From assembly GCA_958430865.1 (NCBI GenBank), contig CAUDNR010004534.1:103371-147346 (forward strand): DNA of 43,976 bases, given 5' to 3'. This DNA comes from Entrophospora sp. SA101 (lineage: Eukaryota; Glomeromycota; Glomeromycetes; Entrophosporales; Entrophosporaceae). Both the position numbers and the translations under genes were made by a program. Shown one piece after another: positions 12,851-23,156 of the stretch. Under the pieces are notes generated by a model. That model was given only the letters and a program-made list of their open reading frames with translations, was not told the origin of the DNA and ran no database searches. The first letter of the stretch is position 1, and every line of letters begins with the position of its first letter.

Positions 12851-14896
12851 ATAAAATTGCATAATCTTCAATATCAGTATATAAGCATTTGTGCCAATGA
12901 TTTTGGAAATCCAAAATCATCTAAATACTAAAATATGAAAATCACGTAGAAACTAAAATGATCAATAATTGCCATTTTTTTAATAATGTTCTCAAATTAC
13001 TCTCTCTTCTAACAATACTCACTTTGATAAATCGGTTTTTTGGTCCCTCTTGTCTTTTTTAAAACCCGTTATTTAAAAATTGTAAAATAAAGGGTCAATA
13101 AAATTTCATATCCAAACACCCACCCCAAAATTTTAATTATAAATTTACTATTCTTCTTGTACCACACATTACGCGTCTTTTTTTTTATTTATTTTTAATT
13201 TTACTCATTTGTTTTGTTTTGTTATGCCTTTATTTTTTATATAATAGCCTAAATAAACGTGGAGCAAAACTTGTAGTCTTTTATATGATAGGTAATTATT
13301 CAACATTCTTTACACAACTATTTTTTGAGAGCAAATACACAAGATTATGATTGTTTGTGTTATTTGTTATCAATATTAATTAGAGATCTCTATCTCATAG
13401 ATACTTGGACAATTTGGAAACACGGAAACACCAAACAATTTAATATACAGTTTTGATTACTGGAAGCTTATAGTTAAACCATTTCTTATTCCTTGAGCAC
13501 ATAAGGCTAATCTGACTTGACCTCCTAGGATATAAATGCAATTGAACTTCAGAGGAGTACCATAGATCTCAGGTTCATGATGGTATTGCATTATTGGCAT
13601 TATTGTCAAGGAGGCTGTTAAAGCCTTTCACTTGTCTGAAGTCTTCCAACATGCGGGGGGCTCCATAACTGTGGTAGGGGCGGCTCCGCAGTTATGGGTT
13701 GCAATAGCATTTAGCATGTAACTGCGTGTTGCAGAGGAAACTTAATCAAATCTGACACATAATCATCAATATCAGATTTGCTCATTTTATTTCTTTTTCA
13801 ATGACTTTTAGGGAACAATTGTACATGGGATCAAAATTTGTGTGAGTGGGGCGAGAGTTTTGGTACGAAATTCACACAGATTTCAAATTCATGCACAAGG
13901 AACAAGTGGGGACGCACCAAGGGTTTATTTTCTAACTCTGCCAATTATGTGGCTTTTTCCAAAATTGATTTCTTTAAATTTCATTTCTGCATGGCCCTGG
14001 TATTATCATTACTTGGGTGATGCAATTTATCAATTTATTTATTTGTTAACTCTTTACAAATTAAGGACGATGGTATCAAATGTATTACTGAAATTATTAT
14101 TACATGTATTTGATCTATAGATAAGGGAATTCCATATGAATTAATAAAGTATACATATCATGAGAAAAAACGTATCAAATTAACTGAAATTACCACAACT
14201 CAGTCAATATCTGTCTGTTTTGGATAAAACAACTACCATTTGAATTCTCATGATGAGATGTCTAATTCATAAAATTCTAATCACTAGTTAGTGAGATATT
14301 TTTGTTTACTGTATATCGTTATGAACATTAAAATAAATTCGAAATTCGTGTCACATGAAGTTTTTTTTAAAATATCTCGTTATTTTTAAACTCGAAATTC
14401 GTTGTTAGACTAAAATGAAAATACTCCATTAAAGCTTTCTAATGAATACTCTTTCATATCGAAAGGTCTCCCTCCTCTACATGAATTTACCGCTATTCAA
14501 AAATGGTATTACTTTTTCACTTCAAAGCTCAGATTATTTCTCAATATCGCTTTAAAAGACTTGATAGTAAATGAGAAGGTGTAGAATACTTTAAGCTTTC
14601 ATATGGTCATTACTTTATGGGGGGTATTGGTTAATAAGTTTTAGAGAGGTTCACGAAAAACTATTTTATAGAAATTTTAATAGTCATGAAGAATTTATGT
14701 AGATGGGATTCAGCAAAAACTAAAAGGTATTTTATTAGTGATTGTTTATATTTCTGACTTTATATTGATTAAAGTTTCATTAATGATTATTATGAATATC
14801 CATCAATCAGTAGTTGTTATAGCAACATTAAACAATAATATGCAAACGACGACAACGAATCGTCTTTTTTGAGGATGATAATAAAGATTAAGATCC
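12851..14896. other. Spacer with GC-richer hairpin and MITE-like segment
   Basis: No supportable gene. Around 13650-13700 lies a GC-richer patch with an inverted repeat, CCATAACTG...CAGTTATGG, able to form a 9-bp stem. The segment near 13840-13905 resembles one arm of the foldback at 16523-16663. The rest is AT-rich and featureless. Confidence 0.4.
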
Positions 14897-15240
14897 AGTT
14901 TGTATAGGAGTGATCGAAGTAAGCGTTAAAGACAAGATCTATGAACAAATACTAACGAACGTTTTATCAATTATTCAATAGTTTGTGTAGGTGTAATCGA
15001 AGTAAGCATTATGGACAAGATCTATGAACAAAATATACTAACGAATGTTTATCAATTATTCAATAGTTTATATAGGAGTGATCGAAGCAAGCATTAAGGA
15101 CAAGATCTATGAACAAAATATACTAACGAACGTTTTATCAATTATTCAATAGTTTTATAGGAGTGATCGAAGTAAGCATTAAGGACAAGATCTATGAACA
15201 AAACATACCAACAAACGTTTTATCAATTATTCAATAGTTA
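14897..15240. repeat. Four-copy minisatellite, 83-86 bp unit
   Basis: Four tandem units start at about 14897, 14980, 15065 and 15151. Each contains AGTTT, GGAGTGATCGAAGTAAGC, GACAAGATCTATGAACAAA and a tail TTTTATCAATTATTCAAT. Units differ by a few substitutions and 1-3 base indels, so the array is not brand new. Confidence 0.9.
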
Positions 15241-15436
15241 TGTTTATTATTTATTTGTGTATATTCTTTATATTTACTTTTAAAATAAATGATTTTACTA
15301 TAAAAGACATACCTAATTGATCAAATCTGTAAATATTCATAATAATGTAAATTTAGACCTATTCCAAAAATTCTTTATCAAAAACAAATCACTTTTTAAA
15401 TACTACAATAATGACAATATATTAACTTTATGGAGT

Positions 15437-15890
15437 TATTTTAGTAAAGCCTGGAGATAACACAAAGAATTTTTGGAATCATTTGGCAACTTTTGGAAAC
15501 AATGATGCTTTTGATAAAAAAGAAGGTCTATGTGAAAGTTTTTGCACAAGAATCTCAGATGGAAAGTCACCACAAAATATAAATATCTTACAAATTTTTA
15601 ACAATATTATCAAGTACTCATCCACAGCATATTTGTTTGTTTCAAGAAAATCTTGCAGGAAGAAAGTAAATTTAAATAAACATCAATATCAAAAACGTTT
15701 TACTAAATTTTAAATTTAATGCAGAATCAACCATTACAAATATTTCATCATTATATCCAGCAATTAAGGGAGGACTTGCTTTTGCATTAACTAATTCTAA
15801 AATTCACCTTGTTCAATTTCTAGCATTATATTATCACTCAACTACAGGAAATTATCATTCTTATGCAAAGAACCAATAACTGATGTTGAT
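15437..15890 (+). pseudogene. Two unknown exon-like segments
   Basis: Two stretches have coding-like composition. The first, about 15450-15663, reads GDNTKNFWNHLATFGNNDAF, then KKEGLCESFCTRISDGKSPQ and further to LFVSRKSCRK, followed by a donor-like site. The second, about 15722-15880, reads NISSLYPAIKGGLAFALTNS, then KIHLVQFLALYYHSTTGNYH, and ends at a stop. An intron of about 60 bp between them would fit. I do not recognise the family. The surrounding sequence is full of decayed elements, so this is probably another relic. Confidence 0.35.
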
Positions 15891-15949
15891 ATCATTTCAA
15901 TGTTTTCTGTAAAGTATATATTCATCTTCAAAATAATATTTTTTATTCA

Positions 15950-16520
15950 ACAAGTGAAGATGAACATGAATTGTTCTTACATTTATTATCAAAGCAAATC
16001 ATTTATTATTTTGGTAGTTAGGTTTCAATTAATGTGAATATTATGGATAGTATGGATATGATTACTATTCAACTGCATTTAAAATTTATAAACTCTAACA
16101 GATGAAAAGACTTCATTGTCTATTTTGGATTGTTTAAATATTTAACTAATTACATATTTTTGGATGTAGTGTGAAAATTTCAGGGTCATTCTCTCTTATC
16201 GACCTCAAATATGATGCTAAATATTTTTGGCGTGGGTTGAGAAGATCCCGGAGGTCCTATTAATAGAAAATTTAAAGGAATCCTTAAGCCTAAAACATTA
16301 CTAATGATGATATCGAGAGACAATTGAAAAATTTTATATATATTTAAATTTTTTCTATATTACATATTCTAAACTTTATTCAAATCAAGCTATAGAATTG
16401 GGAAAAACTACCGAATGCTATTATTAGTTTAATAGGTTGTTGATTATTTATTGCGAATAATTTTTAAGATTCAGAGTGAATACTTGTATTAAAATGATGG
16501 GAAAAAAAGAAATCAGTATG
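15950..16520. other. Spacer, nothing recognised
   Basis: AT-rich sequence without a coding frame, repeat array or RNA gene that I can support. Confidence 0.4.
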
Positions 16521-16522
16521 AA

Positions 16523-16663
16523 AATGTTGTGCGAAATCAAATTTGCGTCAATTTGAATTAAATTTTGGGATGGGTGTTTGAATACAAAATTCTGATTGGC
16601 TAATTTGAATTTCACGCGCGTGAATTTCAAATTGACGCAGATTCCAAATTCACGCACAACATT
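16523..16663. mobile_element. Small foldback (MITE-like) element
   Basis: The left arm ATGTTGTGCG...GCGTCAATTTGAA (16523-16556) is the imperfect reverse complement of the right arm TTCAAATTGACGCA...CGCACAACAT (about 16626-16663). A 14-bp perfect palindrome, TTCACGCGCGTGAA, lies at 16611-16624. It has no coding capacity, so it is a likely non-autonomous inverted-repeat element. Confidence 0.65.
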
Positions 16664-16708
16664 AAAACATGTTGCTTTTACTTATTAATGTCTTCTTCTT
16701 TTAGAGAT

Positions 16709-18570
16709 ATGTGCTACATGTAAACAAGAAGGTCATTAAAGGTCAACATCCAAGAAATGTAAATCCCCAAGTTGGCTTGTAAAAAACAGATTATTAAGGA
16801 TGCTATGTTGACTCTACTGTGAAGATGTGATTTAATTCTTTTCTTGCAGAACCTGAATTACATTAGAGTTATTGCATGCAGTAATGGAAAAATCAGAATG
16901 GTTGCCGAGTTTAAAATAGCAGCATGTAAATGCCATTACTTTAACAGCCATTCTTGATTTTTTAGTTATTCTTGATGTAATTATTGCATGTTTCTGCATG
17001 CGACAATTGGTTCATTGTATGTCTGACTACAAAACAGATAATGGAAAATTTAGCATGTCTCATTTCATAGGCAGGCATACAATAAATAATCTTATTGAAG
17101 ATGCGGTTGAAAGAATGGCATAAATTACAGCAGAAGCATCACAACTTGCACAGGCGCTAATTATATATTGTGTTGAAAATAATGTACCAGTTTCCAAGGT
17201 TAATTTACGATCACGGTTGCACAAGAAATTTTTTTACTACAGTCTGTCATCAATCAGCAGGTCAAGAAAATTCCCAAAGACCACATCATCGTCACTTATC
17301 AATCATGTATGTGGCACTAGAACAAGCCTTGGAATGATAATGGATACATTTACATTTATTTTCTTTTATATTCCCTTACTGTTATGTTTAAATACACTTG
17401 CGCCTGGATGATGGTAAAACTTTACTTGATTTGAAATCACAATAATTGTCTAAGGCCAAGAAGTTGTGATTAATCAAAGTAATAGTTTCCCCACTAGACT
17501 TGGGTTATTGTGGTGAGGTCGGAGAAAAGTTTTAATCACATCATGTAGAGTAGAAGAAACCTTACCTTTTTAGGAGAGATGTTCAAGCAAGAGAACAAAT
17601 AAGAAGGCCTTCAGCTTATTTGACCTTGCACCCATCACCGGTTTCAAAAGCAGATGCATTCCAATCCAAACCAATGCTCTTTTTGATTTGGTTCATTCAA
17701 TTGATTTTGCTGGCTTGGGAAAAAGCATGGACTAACAATGACAGAATTTGGAAATGATATCTTAAGCTGGTGGAGACTAACATTTAATATTGATAGGGTG
17801 AATACTTATTTTAATCTACAATATTTTCTTCACTTGTAAAACTCGATTCTTTTTTCAAAAGTGATTACATAACCTAGTGATGATACAAGGAGGCAAATAT
17901 TTGGCCTTAGCATCGTGACAGATGCTGTGAGTGTTTCCATTCTTGTGACAAAGCCAACAATCCAGTGGAATGATGTGAATGACTATGATTTTGATCAAGA
18001 TGGGTGTGCTGGGCTGGGTTCAGGAAGAAAAACCTTATTTGTTGCTTTCGTATGATGTGGATAGAAGAAAATTGATAAAGAAATCATACAGTGAAAATAA
18101 TAATAAGAGATTAGTCAAATTGATACAAGATAAACTGATATTTATCTTAATTAAGTCTAACTGTATCTTGGAACATTTCAACAGCTCTTCCAACTTCATC
18201 TGTCACCTCAGTTGCTCAACAGAAAGAATATCTGCATTATTTCCTTGAGCACATTCCAACACTGCTTGAATTTCATAGTACTAGCATCATGAAATTTTCC
18301 CCGCCGCAATATTATGTCCATAAATTTTAATATGTAAAGTTGTAATATTTGCAATAAAAATTATGTAATATTTACACTTGATGTAATAATTGCATAATTT
18401 TTGTATGCTTATTTGCATAATATTACGGGCCTGCCGTAAACTTACGTAAATAGTGTAATAATTATGTAAATCTGCATCAGAAAAATTTCCTGATGAGATC
18501 ACTAACTAAAGCTCGTTCAGCAGTCTGTACAAAACATCATGCTGGAAACTTACAAGAAATAACTAGGTAA
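16709..18570 (+). pseudogene. Fanzor/TnpB-like nuclease relic
   Basis: Pieces in several frames, in order: a zinc-knuckle-like ICATCKQEGH, stop, RSTSKKC (16709-16775); INNLIEDAVERMA, stop (17121-17123), then EASQLAQALIIYCVENNVPV and KKFFYYSLSSIS (to 17260); ITGFKSRCIPIQTNALFDLV and DFAGLGKSMD (17635-17732); a frameshift; FGNDILSWWRLTFNID (about 17745-17800); then RRQIFGLSIVTDAVSVSILV followed by TKPTIQW, DYDFD and GLGSGRKTLFVAFV (17890-18050); ALPTSSVTSV and KEYLHYFLEHIPTLLEFHS (about 18180-18285). In eukaryotic TnpB relatives (Fanzor) the RuvC-I motif is G-x-DPGxR. Here the aligned codon at 18017-18019 is Gly instead of Asp, and Pro is Ser, so any catalytic site is lost. The RuvC-II Glu and terminal zinc ribbon were not identified. 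The family call comes from motif memory and could be wrong. Confidence 0.5.
18285..18495. mobile_element. MITE-like insertion in the nuclease relic
   Basis: The left end CATCATGAAATTTTCC (18285-18300) and the reverse complement of the right end, CATCAGGAAATTTTTC (18480-18495), are near-identical terminal inverted repeats. The inside is repeated TAATATT/ATTATGTAA sequence. The insertion interrupts the nuclease-like frame after LLEFHSTSI. No clear target duplication was seen. Confidence 0.5.
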
Positions 18571-18582
18571 GATATCTTACCA

Positions 18583-19120
18583 GTGCTGAAAGATACAATC
18601 AACAAAATTGACAAAGTATATAAACCAATGAGGTATCATTTTAGTTTCGGAGTAGGAATATTAGGAGGTCAGAATTCACCCCACTTCTATATGCAAATAG
18701 TCCCTAAGTATAGAGAAGACAATGAGTTACTGGATCTAAAGGGGCCTATGAGCCAGCTACACCTGAACAAATAAAAATAAATAATCAAACCCAATTCAGA
18801 TAACATTATTATCAAAAAGTGTAAAGTGATTGCTAAATTGTGTAATGAAGTATGTTTTGGATACACAAGAATCTCTACTAAAGAACACTTATAAATGCCA
18901 TTGAAACCAACTAGGCGAAGTATTACAAGAAACAATGCAAAGATTTGAAAGCACTATGGATATTCATTATTTTCAGTTAGGATGTGAACTAGGAGAAGAA
19001 CTTGTAAAAGCATTAAAAAGGGAAAAATGGGAAGGTGATGTTCCCTCTTATGCCAATGATTATAGGGAATCTGAACTCATGATGAATGTGTTTCCTAAAA
19101 CCAAATTACAAAAATATTGA
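18583..19120 (+). pseudogene. Exon-like fragments after the MITE, origin uncertain
   Basis: Two short coding-like stretches. One has the frame MRYHFSFGVGILGGQNSPHF (18630-18690) running to a stop at 18774. The other, 18935-19120, contains FQLGCELGEELVKALKREKW and a stop after KTKLQKY. They may belong to the 3' part of the nuclease relic or to another element. I do not recognise either. Confidence 0.25.
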
Positions 19121-19365
19121 AGACATTACAGGCCATTAAAAAAATAACCAATTTGATGGTACTATGGAAAATGAATGCCTTGCTGAAGAACTAAGTGACT
19201 GGGTTCTGTAATTACTTGTAAAAAGTAATTATTTGTTCACAATCAATACAAATAACAATTTTCTACACATGAGATCACAGAAACAAAAAAAAACTTTAAG
19301 GTTGTGATTATTTATGGTTTTATTAACAACCTGCCTCAAAATTTTCATGGAGTAGATGTATATAT

Positions 19366-19700
19366 ACTATCCCTTAAACTGTCCACATTTTCGAATAAGG
19401 GAATTTCGAAAAATTTATTGGTAAATTACAAAATTTCACCAACCAAAATTAACCAAATCGCACAATAAAAAATTTTATTATGAATATATCAATTTTTAAG
19501 GTAATGATTGACACGGGCATGGTAGACTTTTTACAGTTTTACAAAACCCATAATAATAATGGCCGAATTTCTATATATAGATCAATGTATAAAATCTCAA
19601 ATATCATTTGTTAATTAGAAAGCATGATGATCAGAAAAATTTTTCTATATAAAAAAATTTAATTGTACAAATTTGTATGATAGCCAGTTTAAGGGATAAA
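19366..19700. mobile_element. MITE with ATCCCTTAAACTG inverted ends
   Basis: The left end ACTATCCCTTAAACTG (19366-19381) matches, inverted, CAGTTTAAGGGAT at 19685-19697. The interior is non-coding. The right subterminal part (TTCTATATAAAAAAATTTAA and a TACAAATTTGTA palindrome) recurs inverted at 40570-40627, so this is a dispersed family. Confidence 0.65.
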
Positions 19701-20300
19701 GAAACTATATATCAAATTTGGTGATGTCATTGCTACACAGCAAGGGCATTAAATCGGGTTTGAAAGTATTCAATTGTAAATTTTACTATGAAAAATTTGA
19801 TGTTGATCATCAAAATTCACTATGTTTTTGCAGTAGAAATAAATTTTTGTGACATGTCCTACAACTGATACATAAATATTGTGTACATGTTTGTTGATCA
19901 AATAACAATTCTTTTTTAAAAAATGTCTTCTATTTTAAGCAATAAAAGAAGGAAAAGAAACAGAGAATGGATATTGCCGGATAAGTGTCATTATTTATTA
20001 GTTATTATTAAAAAAAATGCTGGTGGTGCTTATTGTCACTCTAGGTAATAGAAATAAAAATAGTTTATAATAGCGTGATATATAGTTTTAAAAAAAGAAT
20101 GAGTAGTGATTGTGGTTTTTAATTGTTTCAAAACAGAAAAAAAAATTTTGACTTGTATTTGCATTTCTTAGAAAAAAATCACCATCATATACCTTAGAGA
20201 ATAAAGTAAGCAATAAAAAACAATAAGTTTATTTTGAGCCTGTTTCATTGAAATTTGGCTTTTAAAATAATGTCCAAGTTAAAAAATCAATAAACAAATT
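19701..20300. other. Spacer, nothing recognised
   Basis: AT-rich sequence between two relics. Short frames are broken and no motif is visible. Confidence 0.35.
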
Positions 20301-20309
20301 AATATACAG

Positions 20310-22520
20310 CAGCCATATAATTTGAGAGCCAGGAGAGAAGGTAATATTGTAGTTAATATTAATGGTAAAGAAAATTTCAGAGGAATTGAAGATGATTATT
20401 ATGGAAATGATCATGGAGAAGAAAATACAAAAGCAACTATCTTCATTTATTTCAGCTTTTGATATTTGACAAAATTAATATGATGCTTTTATATGCCTAC
20501 ACACATTAAGATCATCCCTCTAAAAGTACAACAAAGGAAAGAAATTATGATAATTTCAATTTAATGGTTAAAGATAGAATGTGGAAATTATCTTCTGTTT
20601 GTTGTGTAGAAGAAAATTTATATACATTAGGAAAAAAACTTAATTATGAACAGTGGGCATCATTAAGGCTGCACATTTGATTAATTATCATGTGTTTTAA
20701 CCTATATAAAAATCACAATCTACATCATTTTTATTAATTGACAACTGGGTTTCACATGCAGTTTTGGTATTTATATAAATGACTTTGTAGTTGGTAATTG
20801 TGTCAGAAGTTCTAACTGCAAATTAATATTCTAGTGCAATACATTCATTCATTTTGAAAATCGATGATGAAATTATAATAAATACTTCATCAAAAAAGAA
20901 TTGGAAGAGATATATACGACACCAGGTTCTGTTGTTCATAAACTGATTAAGGTTGCTTGCTAAAACTCATCCAGAAATCAATCAGCAGGGTTTTGGCAGG
21001 TTACACATTAATTATTTATTAGAGTTTTGACAGAGTTTTGCATTTTGAGGTTTCACCATTTCAGCATAGTTTCAACAGGATTTTTGATAAGATTTAATAT
21101 AGGTTTCAGCAATTACTAAAGAGGTTTTGCCCACAACCTTAAAACCGACTGATATTGTCTAAGTATATTTGCTAATAAGGTAATAATATTCCATCTATTT
21201 ATTGATTGATAAACATTTGTGTACTTTAATGATTCACAAAGTCTTTTATTGCAGACTAACCTAAGTGAAATTAGAGGAATATTGAAGAAAGTCAGTTTTG
21301 GTGATCAATATAATTTTGAAAAAGATCATGATGTTGACTACATTATATTTGCTATTCATGCTTTGTAAGTAAATCTTTTATTGTAGTCCTTATGAATTAC
21401 TTTTACAGAATATGAGAAATTGAAAGTGGAAAGCTATACAATGATAACCTTGAAGCATGGTTTAACAGTCATGTTTGGAATTATATATTCGATCAGGCCT
21501 TTGATAACATGAAAGCCATTTCGGTTGTAATTTACTTTACTCAATTTTATTTATTTTTTGAATACAACTTATTTTTGATGAAACTTACAAGTTTTGCTTC
21601 TTAACCAAGAGGTGAAAGTTCCAGTATTGCCAGTTCATTAAGAAAAAACAGAAATAGGGTACCAAACACACAGAAAAAATGGAGATTGGGTATTAAGATC
21701 AATTACCAATGGTGATAAAGATGAATTTGGAATGGGTGAGGTAGAAAAAAACGGGAAACCAAGTATGGCACAAAATTCTTAAAAGAACTCAGTTTAAAAC
21801 TCCCAAAAAACTTAAAAGACATGCTAATGAAATTAATGGAAAAGGTTTCCTGGAATCCTACACAATGTTAATGTATAAAATTTGTTGATCAATTTTTGTG
21901 CATGCTGCACAAATTTTTTCGGATTTGTGCAATAGTTGTGCATGTGTGCACAAAATCGTAAATAATTTAGAAAAATGTAATTGTGCAAAAATTTTTCATT
22001 TAATTTGTGCACTATATTTAAAATTTTTGTCTCATTGTGCACTGTGCACATAAATTTATACACTGCACAATGTGATAGAATACAAACAATTGGAATAATT
22101 TTTTTTGTTGTTGTGATTTTGATGTTAATCTCTGAAAAAAGTTCATCAATATTCATTAATACTTTAATTTATAGGCTTGGTCATGATTATGATAAACCCA
22201 AGGGATACATCTGTAGAATAAAATGAAGTGAAATGATTGAAGTTCCCAATTCATCTGAAAAATTCCCATCAATTTTACATATACTAGCAGCAGTTCTAAA
22301 TGCGAAGGTTGAATTTGTAATATTTGTGTATTTTCTTATTCCCCATTAACATATAGTTAATATTATTTATTTGTAAATTTAGACTATTGTTAAAGAAACA
22401 TTAAACACGCAATCAAAAAATTGTGATCAAACATCATTTGTTGATGCAGGTCTAAAAAGGAAACACAGCCAAAATCAAGAACAGTTACCTATTTGTATGA
22501 CAAGCCCCAGAAATATTTAT
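20310..22520 (+). pseudogene. Decayed copy of a multicopy Glomeromycotina protein family
   Basis: Broken exons read in order: YNLRARREGN (20310), RMWKLSSVCCVEENLYTLGK then LNYEQWASLRLH (about 20577-20675), ISYGD-like VSFGDQYNFEKDHDVDYIIF (about 21295-21365), NLEAWFNSHVWNYIFDQAFD and NMKAISVV (about 21445-21520), RGESSSIASS (21608), GDWVLRSITNGDKDEFGMGE (about 21680-21740), KFLKELSLKLPKNLKDML (about 21775-21825), KPKGYICRI (about 22195), VPNSSEKFPSILHILAAVLN (about 22245-22305). The LKLPKNLKDM and KGYICRI patterns match, from memory, a repeated family of unknown function in Rhizophagus genomes. Stops and frame changes between nearly every block mark it as dead. Confidence 0.5.
21857..22080. 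mobile_element. TGTGCA-rich MITE-like insertion
   Basis: The segment splits the family relic between LPKNLKDML and KPKGYICRI. Its ends (CACAATGTTAATGTATAAAA and the inverted TTATACACTGCACAATGTG) are imperfect inverted repeats. About ten TGTGCA/TGCACA hexamers in between could form several alternative hairpins. Confidence 0.45.
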
Positions 22521-22539
22521 TAGATTTCTTGTAAAGGGT

Positions 22540-23150
22540 TCTTTTTTTATTATCTGGAATATTAATCATCATCCTTGAAAAGGTTATTTAAATAATAATT
22601 TTCTCACTTGATCCTTTTAATTTCTCCTAAAATAAAAAAATCAATACTATGTCAATAGATACATATCACTTTTTTTATTCTGTAAATAGCATCTTTTATA
22701 GCATATGAAATCCGAATTATTTTTATAATTTTTTATACATACTAATAATATACACAAATTTTTATTTATTTGCATAATAAATAATAATATACCAATTTTA
22801 AAGATGATGAATGTTAGGATGAAAAATTCAAAAAAAAAAATTGATTATTTATTGTCAAGTTGTATATATATGCTCTCATACCAAAAGCATTTGACAAAAA
22901 TTAACAAACTATCTAGATGTTGTAAATTAGAAACTGTTTTGTTTTAAACCTTATACACATTAAGATCATGTAATTGAATCTTTTGGAGATTGATGATAAC
23001 TAAATTTTGATCCCTGAAATTCTTGGTAATACCAATGTTTACTTTGTCTGGTTTTGTTGCAGCATGCCCCATATATTGTTTTTTCTTTATTAAACCCATT
23101 TACAAATTTATTAACATGTTTTAGAATTGATTATTTTTGTGAACAAAAAT
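22540..23150. other. Spacer downstream of two relics
   Basis: Very AT-rich, with no gene seen. It contains the 3' flank of the minus-strand BTB-TLDc gene. Confidence 0.4.
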
Positions 23151-23156
23151 AAAAAT

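Noticed and set aside
13838..14120. Two overlapping plus-strand frames of 60 and 92 codons
   Set aside because: Composition and length are as expected by chance, and the start overlaps a foldback-arm-like sequence.
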